This document shows positions 1-9,138 of a stretch of DNA of 64,000 nucleotides, piece after piece. The notes beneath the pieces are model-generated. The model was given only the letters and a program-made list of their open reading frames with translations, did no database searches and was not told where the DNA came from. Position 1 is the first letter of the stretch, and each line of letters starts with the position of its first letter. The translations under genes were made by a program, and so were the position numbers. The DNA comes from Denitrobacterium detoxificans (GTDB lineage: Bacteria > Actinomycetota > Coriobacteriia > Coriobacteriales > Eggerthellaceae): NCBI RefSeq assembly GCF_015062615.1, contig NZ_SUUH01000009.1, positions 1 to 64,000 of the forward strand. Direction: 5' to 3'.

Positions 1-68
1 AGGAAGGGCCTGGCCCCTCGAATTGGGGGTCAGGCCCGGTTTTGCCTCTTGACAATGTCCTGCTCATA

Positions 69-99
69 TTAAAAAGGAGGATGCACGAGGCATCCTCCC
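69..99 (-). terminator. Rho-independent terminator of rpsB-tsf
   Basis: Read on the minus strand, a 9-bp stem (GGAGGATGC/GCATCCTCC) with a short loop is followed by a run of T (plus-strand A at 71-75). It lies just past the tsf stop codon, so it ends the rpsB-tsf transcript. Confidence 0.85.
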
Positions 100-122
100 A
101 AAGCGATATGGTTGATTCGCTG

Positions 123-998
123 TTAGTCGCCCAGGGCGATGCGAGCGAAGTCGACAACCTTGATCTCGTCGCCGAGTTCCTTGGCAACGCCGGCGATGTA
201 GGCAGCGACCGTCTGGTCGGGATCCTTCACGAAGTCCTGGTCGACCAGGCAGTTTTCCTTGTAGAACTTCTGCATGCGGCCAGTAGCGATCTTTTCCTGG
301 ATGGCCTCGGGCTTACCGGATTCAGCAGCCTGAGCCTTGTAGATGGCCATTTCGTGCTCGCGGATTTCCTCGGGAACGCTGGTTTCGTCGAGGGAAACGG
401 GAGACGTAGCAGCGATCTGCATGGCAACGTCCTTGCCCATCTGAGCGAAGGCAGGAGCAGCAGCGGTAGCCTCGTTGTTGAAGCTGAAGGCCACCAGAAC
501 GCCGATCTTGCCGTTCATGTGGATGTAGGGAACCAGGGCGCCCGTGCCGGAAACCTCGAGGCGCTTGAAGTTGGCGATCTGCATGTTCTCGCCGATCACG
601 TGGATGGCCTCGGTGAGAGCATCCTGAACCTTCTCGCCTTCGAACTCGCCTTCCAGCAGCTCTTCCACGGAAGCCGGGTTGTTCGCGGCAACGGCCTTCG
701 TGAAGTTCTCGGCGTAAGCCTGGAACTTATCGGTGAGGGCAACGAAGTCGGTTTCGCAGTTCACCTGGCACACGGAGCCAACCGTGGGGTTGTCTTCGCA
801 GACCAGAGCAACGACGCGACCCTCGTTGGTGGCACGGCCAGCCTTCTTGGCGGCAGCGGCCAGACCACGGGTACGCAGAACGTCTACGGCGCCGTCCATG
901 TCGCCGTCGGCTTCGGTGAGGGCCTTCTTGCATTCCATCATGCCGGCGCCCGTCATTTCGCGGAGTTCCTTGACCATTGCGGCGGTAATCTGAGCCAT
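123..998 (-). CDS. tsf: Elongation factor Ts
   Basis: EF-Ts is the cytoplasmic nucleotide exchange factor that releases GDP from EF-Tu. The 291-aa product starts MAQITAAMVKELREMTGAGM, the typical N-terminal UBA-like module. The conserved EF-Tu-contact motif TDFVA is near residue 82, and two core subdomains follow. Length and motifs are normal for the family. It lies directly downstream of rpsB on the same strand, the usual bacterial order, and a clear terminator follows. An AGAGAGGAAA ribosome site precedes the ATG. Confidence 0.98.
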   Translation of the reverse strand: MAQITAAMVKELREMTGAGMMECKKALTEADGDMDGAVDVLRTRGLAAAAKKAGRATNEGRVVALVCEDNPTVGSVCQVNCETDFVALTDKFQAYAENFTKAVAANNPASVEELLEGEFEGEKVQDALTEAIHVIGENMQIANFKRLEVSGTGALVPYIHMNGKIGVLVAFSFNNEATAAAPAFAQMGKDVAMQIAATSPVSLDETSVPEEIREHEMAIYKAQAAESGKPEAIQEKIATGRMQKFYKENCLVDQDFVKDPDQTVAAYIAGVAKELGDEIKVVDFARIALGD

Positions 999-1018
999 GT
1001 GGGTTTCCTCTCTCTATG

Positions 1019-1045
1019 GAAAGAGGGGCGGCGCGAAGCCGCCCC
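1019..1045 (-). terminator. Intercistronic hairpin between rpsB and tsf
   Basis: A perfect 8-bp stem (GGGGCGGC/GCCGCCCC, 1025-1032 with 1038-1045) has a 5-nt loop. On the minus strand it is followed only by CTCTTTCC, not a pure T run. It may be a partial attenuator or an mRNA-stabilising hairpin that sets the S2 to EF-Ts ratio. That role is inferred. Confidence 0.5.
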
Positions 1046-1059
1046 ATTCATTACGAATG

Positions 1060-1836
1060 CTATTCGGCGGCAGGAGCGGCAGCTTCGGCAGGGGCCTCAG
1101 CAGCGGCCTCGGGAGCAGCTTCGCCCTCGGCAGCCATTTCCTCAAGCGTGACGGGAGCACCGATGCCGTCGATGACAGCGGCAGCGATGAACTTGCAGAA
1201 CAGCTTGACGGAGCGGATGGCGTCGTCGTTTGCGGGGATGCCGAAGTCGACGTCGTCGGGATCGCAGTTGGTGTCGATGGTGCCCACAACGGGGATGTGC
1301 AGGCGCTGAGCCTCGTGGATGGCGATGAGCTCACGGTTGGTGTCGACTACGAAGATGGCGTCGGGAGCCTTCTTCATGCTGCGGATACCGTTGAGGTTCG
1401 TCTGCAGCTTGGTGAGTTCCTTGTGCAGCAGCATCTGCTCCTTCTTGGGCAGCAGCTCCATGCGGCCGTCGGCGTCCATGGCCTCGAGCTCTTCCATGCG
1501 AGCAACGCGAGAGCGGATGGTGACGAAGTTGGTGAGCATACCGCCGAGCCAGCGAGCGTTCACGTAGGGCATGCCGCAGCTGTTGGCAGCTTCAGCAACG
1601 CTTTCCTGAGCCTGCTTCTTGGTACCCACGAAGAGGATGGTGCCACCGTTGGCAGCCAGGTTGCGCACGAAGGTGTATGCCTGGTCCATGCCCACGAGGG
1701 TCTTCTTCAGGTCGAGGATGTAGATGTCACCACGATTGCCGAAGATGTACGGCTTCATCTTGGGGTTCCAGCGGCGGGTCTGATGACCGAAATGCGCACC
1801 TGCGTCGAGCAGGGTCTGGATAGAGACCTTCTCCAT
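1060..1836 (-). CDS. rpsB: 30S ribosomal protein S2
   Basis: S2 is a small-subunit ribosomal protein that helps anchor S1. The chosen ATG gives 258 aa starting MEKVSIQTLLDAGAHFGHQT, the canonical S2 N-terminus. The signature RWNPKMKPYIFG follows, and PVVGTIDTNCDPDDVDF appears around residue 190. A GGAG site lies 6 nt upstream of this ATG. The open frame continues 29 codons further upstream, but that part has no S2 similarity. The last 30 residues are an Ala/Glu-rich tail (AAPEAAAEAPAE), a common lineage-specific extension. First gene of the rpsB-tsf operon. Confidence 0.98.
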   Translation of the reverse strand: MEKVSIQTLLDAGAHFGHQTRRWNPKMKPYIFGNRGDIYILDLKKTLVGMDQAYTFVRNLAANGGTILFVGTKKQAQESVAEAANSCGMPYVNARWLGGMLTNFVTIRSRVARMEELEAMDADGRMELLPKKEQMLLHKELTKLQTNLNGIRSMKKAPDAIFVVDTNRELIAIHEAQRLHIPVVGTIDTNCDPDDVDFGIPANDDAIRSVKLFCKFIAAAVIDGIGAPVTLEEMAAEGEAAPEAAAEAPAEAAAPAAE

Positions 1837-1947
1837 GTTTACTCCATTCGTTAATCCTCTGCGCGCGTTCAACCCCGGTCCGCAGCCTTTTTCGGTGGCC
1901 ACTAGCGGGCACGAGTCCGGCACGCATGTGTAATAAGAAACTTCGCT

Positions 1948-1975
1948 ATTCTAGCACGCTCACTCGTATGCGCAA
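1948..1975 (-). promoter_or_regulatory. Candidate sigma70-type promoter of rpsB-tsf
   Basis: On the minus strand TTGCGC (-35) is separated by 16 nt from TAGAAT (-10). Transcription would start about 100 nt before the rpsB ATG. The call rests on hexamer match and position only. Confidence 0.45.
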
Positions 1976-2057
1976 TACGAATCGCGCATGGCACCACGGG
2001 CCCTACACACGGCGTTACGCCATGCGCCACACCTTGTATGCATGTTGAAATGAGACG

Positions 2058-5000
2058 CTACACGCCATACCAGCCAATGCCCTCGGCGCGCCACCCCACG
2101 CGCACGAGCATGTCATTTTCGGATTTGCTCGTCGTGTAGTTGTGCGAACCCGACTTGGCATTCGGGTTGTACTGACGATACAGCGGCACCGACTTTGCGG
2201 TATCGGAATACCAACCCACGCCTTCGTAGCGCCAGCCCAGCTTGCGCAGGCCATCGCACTCTTCCTTGCTCTTGGTGTAATGGTGGTCGCCGCCATTAGG
2301 GTTGTACAGGCGGTATACCGGATCGCCCGTAGTGGGCGCATTCCAGCCAATGCCCTCGTAACGCCAACCCAACTTGCGCAAATGATCGCGTTCGCTCGAG
2401 CTCGCCGTATAGAAGTGCTCTCCCCCGTTGGGGTTGTACAGGCGATACATACCCTGCGATGGCTTCTTGGAAATCGTGAACGTACCCGTGGCGGTTCCCG
2501 CATACGAGCCTGCACCCGTGACGTACACCGTGGCGGTTCCCACGGCAACGTTGTTGCCATAGGAAACGGTATAGTCGGAACCCGCGGTAAGGGTTACACC
2601 ATTCAGCACGACAACGGGATCGGAGGTAATAGCCGAACCCGTATACGTCGCGCCTTCCGCAGTGACGCTTGCCCCCGAGATATCGGCCCGCGTTACCTGG
2701 AACGCAGCCTGCGTGGAGCCCAGGAAATTCCCAATGCCCGCAATGGTTACGGCTGCCTGGCCCACGGCCACATTGTTCGCATACGAAACCGTATAGTCAA
2801 CGTCCCTGGTAAGCTGCTTCCCGCGGAACGTAACCACTGGCTCGGGCGAAACGGCAGAGCCAGTATACGGTGCATCGCTCACCTGGACGGTCGCATCGGC
2901 AATGTTACCGCCCGTTATGTCGAACGTAGCGACGGCGCTTCCCTCGTAGTTACCCACGCCCGTAACGGTAACGGATGCCACGCCTGGAAGCTCATTGTCC
3001 GCATAGGACACAGCGTAATCGACGCCCTTCTGCAGCACCGCGCCCCCAATCGTTACCTGGGGCTCGGGCTCAATTGCGGCACCCGCGAACGCATACGACT
3101 GGTTAGGCAGCGCAATCTGAGCCCCTTCGAGCGAAACGGCCTGAATGGTAAGCGTGCCATTACTGCAGGTAACGCTATAGTTGCCCGCCTTGGCGCCCAG
3201 ATCGACGGAGGGAACCAACGCGTACGAACCCGCGGGCAGCTCGCTGACATCCTGGGTCACTTCGGTCTCGTCATCTTCGTAGCAAACGCGCACCGTAACG
3301 CCGCACGCGTCGCTGCCCCGCAAGCCCGAGACCGTGCTTTCGTACGACGCGGGCGCCGCAGAGCCATACGGCAACGTAACGTCAGATACGGCTACGGAAA
3401 GAGTTGCGGGCGCGATCCGAAACGCATAGGCACTCTGGTTCGCATAATAGGGCCCCAAGCCCGAGACAACCATCGAAGCCTCGCCCACGTCAACGTTATT
3501 CGCATAGGAAAGCTGGTAGTCCACCCCACGCGTAAGCCCCACGCCCGCAAAGCCAATAACGGGATCTGGCTCGATGGCGCTACCCGCGTACTCCATGGGA
3601 TGCAACCCCACCACCTGGACAAACGACGTATTGTCCATAAGCCCCATTACGACAAAGTACCCCGACGCCTGCCCCTCGTAGTTGCCCGCCCCCTGAACGG
3701 TAACGCGCGCAAGGCCCGGACGAACGTTATCCGCGTACGACACCACCGTGAAATCAGTATTGACCGCAAGCGTCTTGCCAGCCAGCGATACCGTGGGCAC
3801 GGGAGTCAAGGCAGCCCCCGTGTATACCTGCGCCGCTGCGGAAACGGATGCCGAAGAAAGGGATGCCTTCACGATGTTGAACGACCCCGTGGCCGTACCC
3901 TTGTAATTCCCCTTGCCCGTAACGGAGACGGTGGCGGTGCCAACATTCACGTTGGCGTTATAGCCAACGGTATAGTCCACACCCGAACGCAGCGTAACGC
4001 CATCCAGCACAACGGTTGGCGCGGGAGACTGCGCCTGCCCAGCATATTCGCAGTCGGGCGCGGTAACAACGGCTCCCGACAGATCCTTTTGCGCAATGGT
4101 GAACGGAGCGGAAACGCTGCCGGCGTACTGCCCCAAGCCCGTTGCCACGGCCACAGCTTGCCCCGCGTTCACATTGTCCATGTACGAAACGGAATAATCG
4201 ACGCCCGGAGTGAGCACCGCGCCGCCATAGCGCACGACGAACGAGGGCATTATGAGCGAGCCGGTAAACGTCTGGCTCGCAATGGCGTCGATCGTGGCAT
4301 CCGAAAGGCTATAGGGACGTACGTCCACCGTGCCCGTTACGACGGCTGTAAGGCCAAACTCATTCGAAAACGTTGCCGTAATGGTTACCGAGCCCGTGCT
4401 GTAGCCAGTGACAACGCCATCCTGCGTAACGCCGGCAACGGAGGGATTGCTGGAAACCCACGTCCATGAGCCGTCGCCATCGTAGGGAACGGTAAGGGTA
4501 CACGACTCGCCAGGAATGACGGAATGACCGCCCAACGTGGCGTTGCCATTCACGATATCAAGCAGCTGAAGCGCATGGTAGGCGTTAACCAGACCGTAGC
4601 CCGTGTAGGGATCCCAGCCCGCCGTGGCATTGTCGCGCACGGAACCATTGGTGTTGTAATTCGTGTAGACCAGGTCGGTGGCGGTGGCGTACATGACAGA
4701 CTTCGCCCTATCGACGCTCAAGCCGTCATCGCGAGCGTACAGCAAAGCAGCGACGCCCGCCACATACGGGCAGGCCATGGAGGTGCCCGACTTGTAACCA
4801 TACGAACTCGTCGAACCATACACGGTACTGTAAATCGTCGTTCCCGGCGCGCAAATGTTCTTGTTGGAGTTCCCCTTCGTCTGGCTGGAGGTATTGTAAT
4901 TGGAGCTCGTATAGCGCGTAATCACGCCCGTCGAAGTATTTCGCGTCACGTTGATGACGCCCAGGCACGTGCCGTAGTCGCTGGGATAGTTCACGTCGGG

Positions 5001-6236
5001 GCCGTCGGTGCCATCATTGCCAGCCGCACCAACCGAAAGAATACCCTGCGCAGAGGCGGCATCCATGGCGTTAACGAACGCCTGGTCCTCGGACCCCACT
5101 GAGTCCATCGAACCACCCAGACTCATATTGACCACGCGAACAGGGGCCTCGGGATGCTCGGCGTTATACGACGCGATGTACGCATACGCCCGCACCAGGT
5201 CGCTGCTGTTCGCGATGGTCATCGACTTCTGTATGCCCGTATCCTTCTTCGTTTCCGTAAGCGAATAGAACACCTTGACGGGCATCAGGCCTGCATTGTA
5301 GGAAACACCCGCAACGCCCTTCCCGTTATTCGCCACACCCGCCACAATACCCGCCACGTGCGTACCATGACCCAGAATATCCGTCATGTCCTCAATGGAC
5401 GATTCATCGACGTCGTATATGTAATCCTTGTCCTCGTAATCATGGGCGTCGACGGCCATGTAACTATCCACGATGTTATCGGCCAGGTCCTCATGGTCCA
5501 TGCGGCACCCGCTATCCAGCACGGCAACCACCACGCGGCCCTCCGTGCGCTGAATATCCCACGCCTCATACGCCGCCATGGAAGACAGGCCCCACAAGAG
5601 AGATTGCTTCGAGTCATCAATCGACGTTACCGCAGGCAGAAGAGCCGAAGACGGAGCAACCAATCCGTCGTCGGACGAATCCGCAAACAACGAACCAGCC
5701 GAAGAGCCATCGTCTTCAGCCAGGTAGTAGCAATAATCGGGCTGAGCCACCCGGCCCGCCGTTTCCAGGGCAGACACTGCCGCCGGCACGTCGTAGCCCT
5801 CGGCAAGGTGAAGCACGACGAAACCCAGATCGATGTCTTCCTGGGTAACCTTCTGCGGTTGCACACACTCCATCGACGCCACGAACGTGGAAACCTCTTC
5901 GGGGGCATCCTCCTCGCCCAACAGCAACATGACCTCCGACGGCATGTAGGGCTCCAAGTCTGCCGTTGCATCGTCTCTCACCAGCTCATACGTGGGCGTC
6001 GGATTCGATTGCGTATCGGCTGCGCTCGCAGGGTCACTCGAAGCAGCCCCGCTTGCCTGGCCGTCAACGACCGCCGCCTTATCCCAAGCGGAAGCGCCCT
6101 CGCCAGCCGACGGAGCCGGCGATGTGCCCAAGCCGCACCACCACGCAACGACGGCAACCGCCACGCATGCCACGGCCGCCGCCGCTATGCATGCGATGCG
6201 CTTGCGCCGCCGATATGTCGTCGTATCCCGCGCCAT
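2058..6236 (-). CDS. Secreted S8 subtilisin-like protease with seven Ig-like repeats and C-terminal DUF5648-type module
   Basis: This 1392-aa exported serine protease has an Arg-rich N-terminus and hydrophobic signal (residues 10-32), then a prodomain-like segment (about 95-172). The S8 catalytic domain (about 215-560) carries Asp241 (VLDSGCRMDHEDL), His290 (GHGTHVAG), Asn407 (AAGND) and Ser486 (SGTSMA). A BIG2-like Ig domain follows, then seven copies of an about 75-aa repeat (pattern YTGSAV..P, DYTVSYANN, G.GNY.G) with one divergent MBG-like unit between the fourth and fifth. The end has three about 43-aa units (RLYNPNGGEHFYT, LGWRYEGIGW) that I take as DUF5648. No LPxTG or S-layer anchor is seen. 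Last of three paralogues: it starts 1 nt after the upstream stop, which suggests coupled translation. Substrate unknown. Confidence 0.9.
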   Translation of the reverse strand: MARDTTTYRRRKRIACIAAAAVACVAVAVVAWWCGLGTSPAPSAGEGASAWDKAAVVDGQASGAASSDPASAADTQSNPTPTYELVRDDATADLEPYMPSEVMLLLGEEDAPEEVSTFVASMECVQPQKVTQEDIDLGFVVLHLAEGYDVPAAVSALETAGRVAQPDYCYYLAEDDGSSAGSLFADSSDDGLVAPSSALLPAVTSIDDSKQSLLWGLSSMAAYEAWDIQRTEGRVVVAVLDSGCRMDHEDLADNIVDSYMAVDAHDYEDKDYIYDVDESSIEDMTDILGHGTHVAGIVAGVANNGKGVAGVSYNAGLMPVKVFYSLTETKKDTGIQKSMTIANSSDLVRAYAYIASYNAEHPEAPVRVVNMSLGGSMDSVGSEDQAFVNAMDAASAQGILSVGAAGNDGTDGPDVNYPSDYGTCLGVINVTRNTSTGVITRYTSSNYNTSSQTKGNSNKNICAPGTTIYSTVYGSTSSYGYKSGTSMACPYVAGVAALLYARDDGLSVDRAKSVMYATATDLVYTNYNTNGSVRDNATAGWDPYTGYGLVNAYHALQLLDIVNGNATLGGHSVIPGESCTLTVPYDGDGSWTWVSSNPSVAGVTQDGVVTGYSTGSVTITATFSNEFGLTAVVTGTVDVRPYSLSDATIDAIASQTFTGSLIMPSFVVRYGGAVLTPGVDYSVSYMDNVNAGQAVAVATGLGQYAGSVSAPFTIAQKDLSGAVVTAPDCEYAGQAQSPAPTVVLDGVTLRSGVDYTVGYNANVNVGTATVSVTGKGNYKGTATGSFNIVKASLSSASVSAAAQVYTGAALTPVPTVSLAGKTLAVNTDFTVVSYADNVRPGLARVTVQGAGNYEGQASGYFVVMGLMDNTSFVQVVGLHPMEYAGSAIEPDPVIGFAGVGLTRGVDYQLSYANNVDVGEASMVVSGLGPYYANQSAYAFRIAPATLSVAVSDVTLPYGSAAPASYESTVSGLRGSDACGVTVRVCYEDDETEVTQDVSELPAGSYALVPSVDLGAKAGNYSVTCSNGTLTIQAVSLEGAQIALPNQSYAFAGAAIEPEPQVTIGGAVLQKGVDYAVSYADNELPGVASVTVTGVGNYEGSAVATFDITGGNIADATVQVSDAPYTGSAVSPEPVVTFRGKQLTRDVDYTVSYANNVAVGQAAVTIAGIGNFLGSTQAAFQVTRADISGASVTAEGATYTGSAITSDPVVVLNGVTLTAGSDYTVSYGNNVAVGTATVYVTGAGSYAGTATGTFTISKKPSQGMYRLYNPNGGEHFYTASSSERDHLRKLGWRYEGIGWNAPTTGDPVYRLYNPNGGDHHYTKSKEECDGLRKLGWRYEGVGWYSDTAKSVPLYRQYNPNAKSGSHNYTTSKSENDMLVRVGWRAEGIGWYGV

Positions 6237-6237
6237 G

Positions 6238-9138
6238 CTACAGCCCGTACCAGCCGATGCCCTCGTAGCGCCATCCGGCCTTTACGAGGAAATTATTCTC
6301 GGCCTTGCTCGTGGTGTAGTTATGCGAACCCGACTTGGCGTTCGGGTTGTACTGGCGATAGAGCGGCGTGGTCTTGGACGTATCGGAATACCAGCCCACG
6401 CCCTCGTAGCGCCAGCCCAGCTTGCGCAGGCCGTCGCGCTCGGAAGCGCTCATGGTGTAATGGTGGTCTCCCCCGTTGGGGTTGTAGAGGCGATACACCT
6501 CGGCACCCGACGTGGGCGCCATCCAGCCTACGCCCTCGTAACGCCAGCCCAGGCGCTTCAAATTGTCGCGCTCAGAGGTGCTTGCCGTATAGAAGTGCTC
6601 GCCTGAATTGGGGTTATACAGGCGATGCATCGACTGGCTGCCCTGCGTGATGGAAAACGTACCCGTGGTCACCCCCGTGAAGTTCCCGCCCGACACCGCC
6701 TTCACGCGCACCGAGCCCGTACCCGGATTCACGTTGCTCGAATACTGCAACGTGTAATCGGTTCCTTCCTGCAGCGTCTTGGCGCCATACGTCACCGTCA
6801 CCTTGGGCTTTAGCTCCTTGCCGGTATAGGTAACACTGGGAATGGATATGTCGGCCTGCGCAATGTCGGCATGCATGATGTTGAACGTCCGGCTGGTGGT
6901 TCCATAGCATTCGCCCTTGCCCTGAATCGTCACCGTGGCAAGACCCACGTTCTCGTTGTTTGCGTACGTGAGCACGTAGTCCACGCCCTCCACCAACGAG
7001 CGTCCGCCCTGTTCGGCCGTAGCAACGATACCTGGGCAAATGGGGCTCCCCGCATACACCTGATTCTCGATATAGCCAATGACCGCCCTGTTGATATTGA
7101 GCGGCGTTACCTTCAGCTCGATGGAACAGGTGATGTCTTCCGCCAACGGATCGCTCATGCGAGCCGTGATGGTCGCCGAGCCCGAAGCGTGTGCCGTCAC
7201 CACGCCGTTCGCATCCACCGTGGCTATGGACGCGTCGCTCGTTTCCCACGAGAACGGATACGAGCCATCGAACGGCAACGCGAGCGTGAAGGAATCGCCC
7301 ACCTCGGCCGTGACATACGTATACGTCGAACCGTCAGTTGTCGTCATCTGCTTGAACGTCGCATCGCTGCGCTCTTGGAAGTCGGCTTCGCCACGCTGTA
7401 TCTTCAGCAGCTGCAGCGCATGATACGCATTCACCTCGCCGTAGCCCGTATACGGGTCCCAGCCCTCCACGGCCTCTTCCACCACCGCGCCTTCATCGTC
7501 ATACGTCGTGTACGCCACGTCGGTCGCCGATGCGCAAAGGATTCCCTCCACTTCATCAGGCGTGAGCGACGGGTCGTAGGCGAACAGCAGCGCCGCAATG
7601 CCCGACACGCACGGAGCAGCCATGGACGTGCCATTCATCAGGGCATACGATGTGGTCGTCCCCGAAAGCGGGAAACTCGCATCCCACGTGCTCGCAATGC
7701 TCGTGCCGGGGGCGCTAATCTTCTTGTTCGTAGCCCCCTGCACCTGCGAAGCCGTGTTGTAGTTCGAAGTTTCCGAACGTACAACCTGGCCCAATGCCTG
7801 GTCATACTGCAGGTTCATCACATTGAGCGTTTCGGAAAGATCGCCGGGGTAGCACACATAGGGCACCGTCGCCTCCGTGCTGTTCCCCGCCGCGCTCACG
7901 GTGAGAATGCCCGCATCATGAGCTTCCTTGATACGGGCAACGAGCATCTTGTCGGAACTCATTACGCCCGAATTGAGGCGGTCAATCTGTTCCTGCGTGT
8001 ACACCATCCCCACGCTCAGATTGATCACGCGGACGGAGCCGTAGGCGTCCTTGTTGTTTATGACGAAGCTATACGCGCGGGCAATCTCGTTCGAATAGGC
8101 AGTCACCCCACTGCCCACCTGCTTAAACACGGTAATAGGAAGCAGATTTGCGTTGTACGAATAGCCCGCCACGCCCTTGGCGTTGTTTGCCGTCGCTGCA
8201 GCAATGCCCGCAACGTGCGTGCCATGGCCCGACACGGAGGTGACGTTCGTCGACGTCTGGCGCACCGCATCATAGGCGAAGACCACACGGTCCTTCAGGT
8301 CCTCGTGATTGACATCGCAGCCCGTATCAAGCGTCGCGATGGTTACCGTGTTCGAGCTGGGCTCCTGGTCGGTATCCAAGCACCGCACGATGCTCCACGC
8401 CTCGCGGGCATTCACCGAATCGATGCCCCACAGGTAACCCTGCTTGATGTCGTCCGTCTTGGTGTAATAGTTGTCATTGATCACGTACGCATCGGCCAAG
8501 GGGGAAGATGCCGAAAGCGGCACTAGGCCACCATCGCCCGACGCCCCTTCCGAACTTGCGGCCCCAGCCGCAATCTGGGCGCTCGCATCTTGGGCTGCCA
8601 GCCCATCGTCCATAAGGTGATACACGTAGTTGGGCTGGCACGACCCGCCCGCCTCCTCCACGGCAGCCTGCGCCGTGAGCACGTCCACGCCTTCGGCCAG
8701 CTCGAGCACCACAAAGCCTAACGCGATGTCCTCGCTGGTCACGCGCTTGGTTACGGACACATCCAAGTCCGCTAGAAATGCCTCGGCGCTCTGGATGGTG
8801 TCGGATTCCTCGAGCAGCAAGAGCAGCTGGTTGGGAACATAGATATCATCGGGGCCTACCGTGGCCGCGGCAGGGGAAGCAACCGCCTCCATGCCAGCCT
8901 CACCGGCATCGCCGGCATCACCAGGCGCGAGGTCTTGCAGCTCGTAGCCCCCGGACGGATTGACATCCGCCTGCGAAACGTCGTTCACAGGTCCGACCAG
9001 CACCTCGCTGGGCCTCTGCGAACCCGGAACGCCCAGCACGAACGCAAGCGCCACACCTGCACAAGCGGCCAGGACGACCCCCGCAATAGCGCCACGCTTC
9101 ACGCGTCCGTTCGTTTTCGCACGCAGAGCCATGAGCAT
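6238..9138 (-). CDS. Secreted S8 subtilisin-like protease, middle paralogue, with two Ig-like repeats and DUF5648-type module
   Basis: The about 966-aa exported protease has the same plan as its neighbours: signal helix (about 17-40), prodomain-like segment (100-178), S8 domain with Asp271 (LDTGCDVNHEDL), His305 (GHGTHVAG) and Ser505 (NGTSMAAP), one BIG2-like domain (about 610-690), two DYTL-type Ig-like repeats and three C-terminal RLYNPN/GWRYEGVGW units. All catalytic residues are present. The ATG used here overlaps the upstream stop (TGATG), so translation is probably coupled. A GTG one codon earlier and an ATG two codons later are alternatives. The Ala/Ser/Gly-rich stretch near 180-215 looks like a flexible linker. 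Confidence 0.88.
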   Translation of the reverse strand: MLMALRAKTNGRVKRGAIAGVVLAACAGVALAFVLGVPGSQRPSEVLVGPVNDVSQADVNPSGGYELQDLAPGDAGDAGEAGMEAVASPAAATVGPDDIYVPNQLLLLLEESDTIQSAEAFLADLDVSVTKRVTSEDIALGFVVLELAEGVDVLTAQAAVEEAGGSCQPNYVYHLMDDGLAAQDASAQIAAGAASSEGASGDGGLVPLSASSPLADAYVINDNYYTKTDDIKQGYLWGIDSVNAREAWSIVRCLDTDQEPSSNTVTIATLDTGCDVNHEDLKDRVVFAYDAVRQTSTNVTSVSGHGTHVAGIAAATANNAKGVAGYSYNANLLPITVFKQVGSGVTAYSNEIARAYSFVINNKDAYGSVRVINLSVGMVYTQEQIDRLNSGVMSSDKMLVARIKEAHDAGILTVSAAGNSTEATVPYVCYPGDLSETLNVMNLQYDQALGQVVRSETSNYNTASQVQGATNKKISAPGTSIASTWDASFPLSGTTTSYALMNGTSMAAPCVSGIAALLFAYDPSLTPDEVEGILCASATDVAYTTYDDEGAVVEEAVEGWDPYTGYGEVNAYHALQLLKIQRGEADFQERSDATFKQMTTTDGSTYTYVTAEVGDSFTLALPFDGSYPFSWETSDASIATVDANGVVTAHASGSATITARMSDPLAEDITCSIELKVTPLNINRAVIGYIENQVYAGSPICPGIVATAEQGGRSLVEGVDYVLTYANNENVGLATVTIQGKGECYGTTSRTFNIMHADIAQADISIPSVTYTGKELKPKVTVTYGAKTLQEGTDYTLQYSSNVNPGTGSVRVKAVSGGNFTGVTTGTFSITQGSQSMHRLYNPNSGEHFYTASTSERDNLKRLGWRYEGVGWMAPTSGAEVYRLYNPNGGDHHYTMSASERDGLRKLGWRYEGVGWYSDTSKTTPLYRQYNPNAKSGSHNYTTSKAENNFLVKAGWRYEGIGWYGL

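Noticed and set aside
1..40. GGGCCTG/CAGGCCC hairpin at the left edge
   Set aside because: A stem exists, but the T run is poor on both strands and the gene it might serve lies outside the window.
2400..4300. Regular repeats that might suggest a CRISPR array or DNA satellite
   Set aside because: The period is about 225 bp, in frame, and the repeats are divergent at DNA level but similar as protein. They encode Ig-like domains.
2142..4469. 775-codon open frame on the plus strand
   Set aside because: It lies antisense to the large protease, is rich in Arg/His/Asn of random order and has no domain. It results from high-GC codon use on the other strand.
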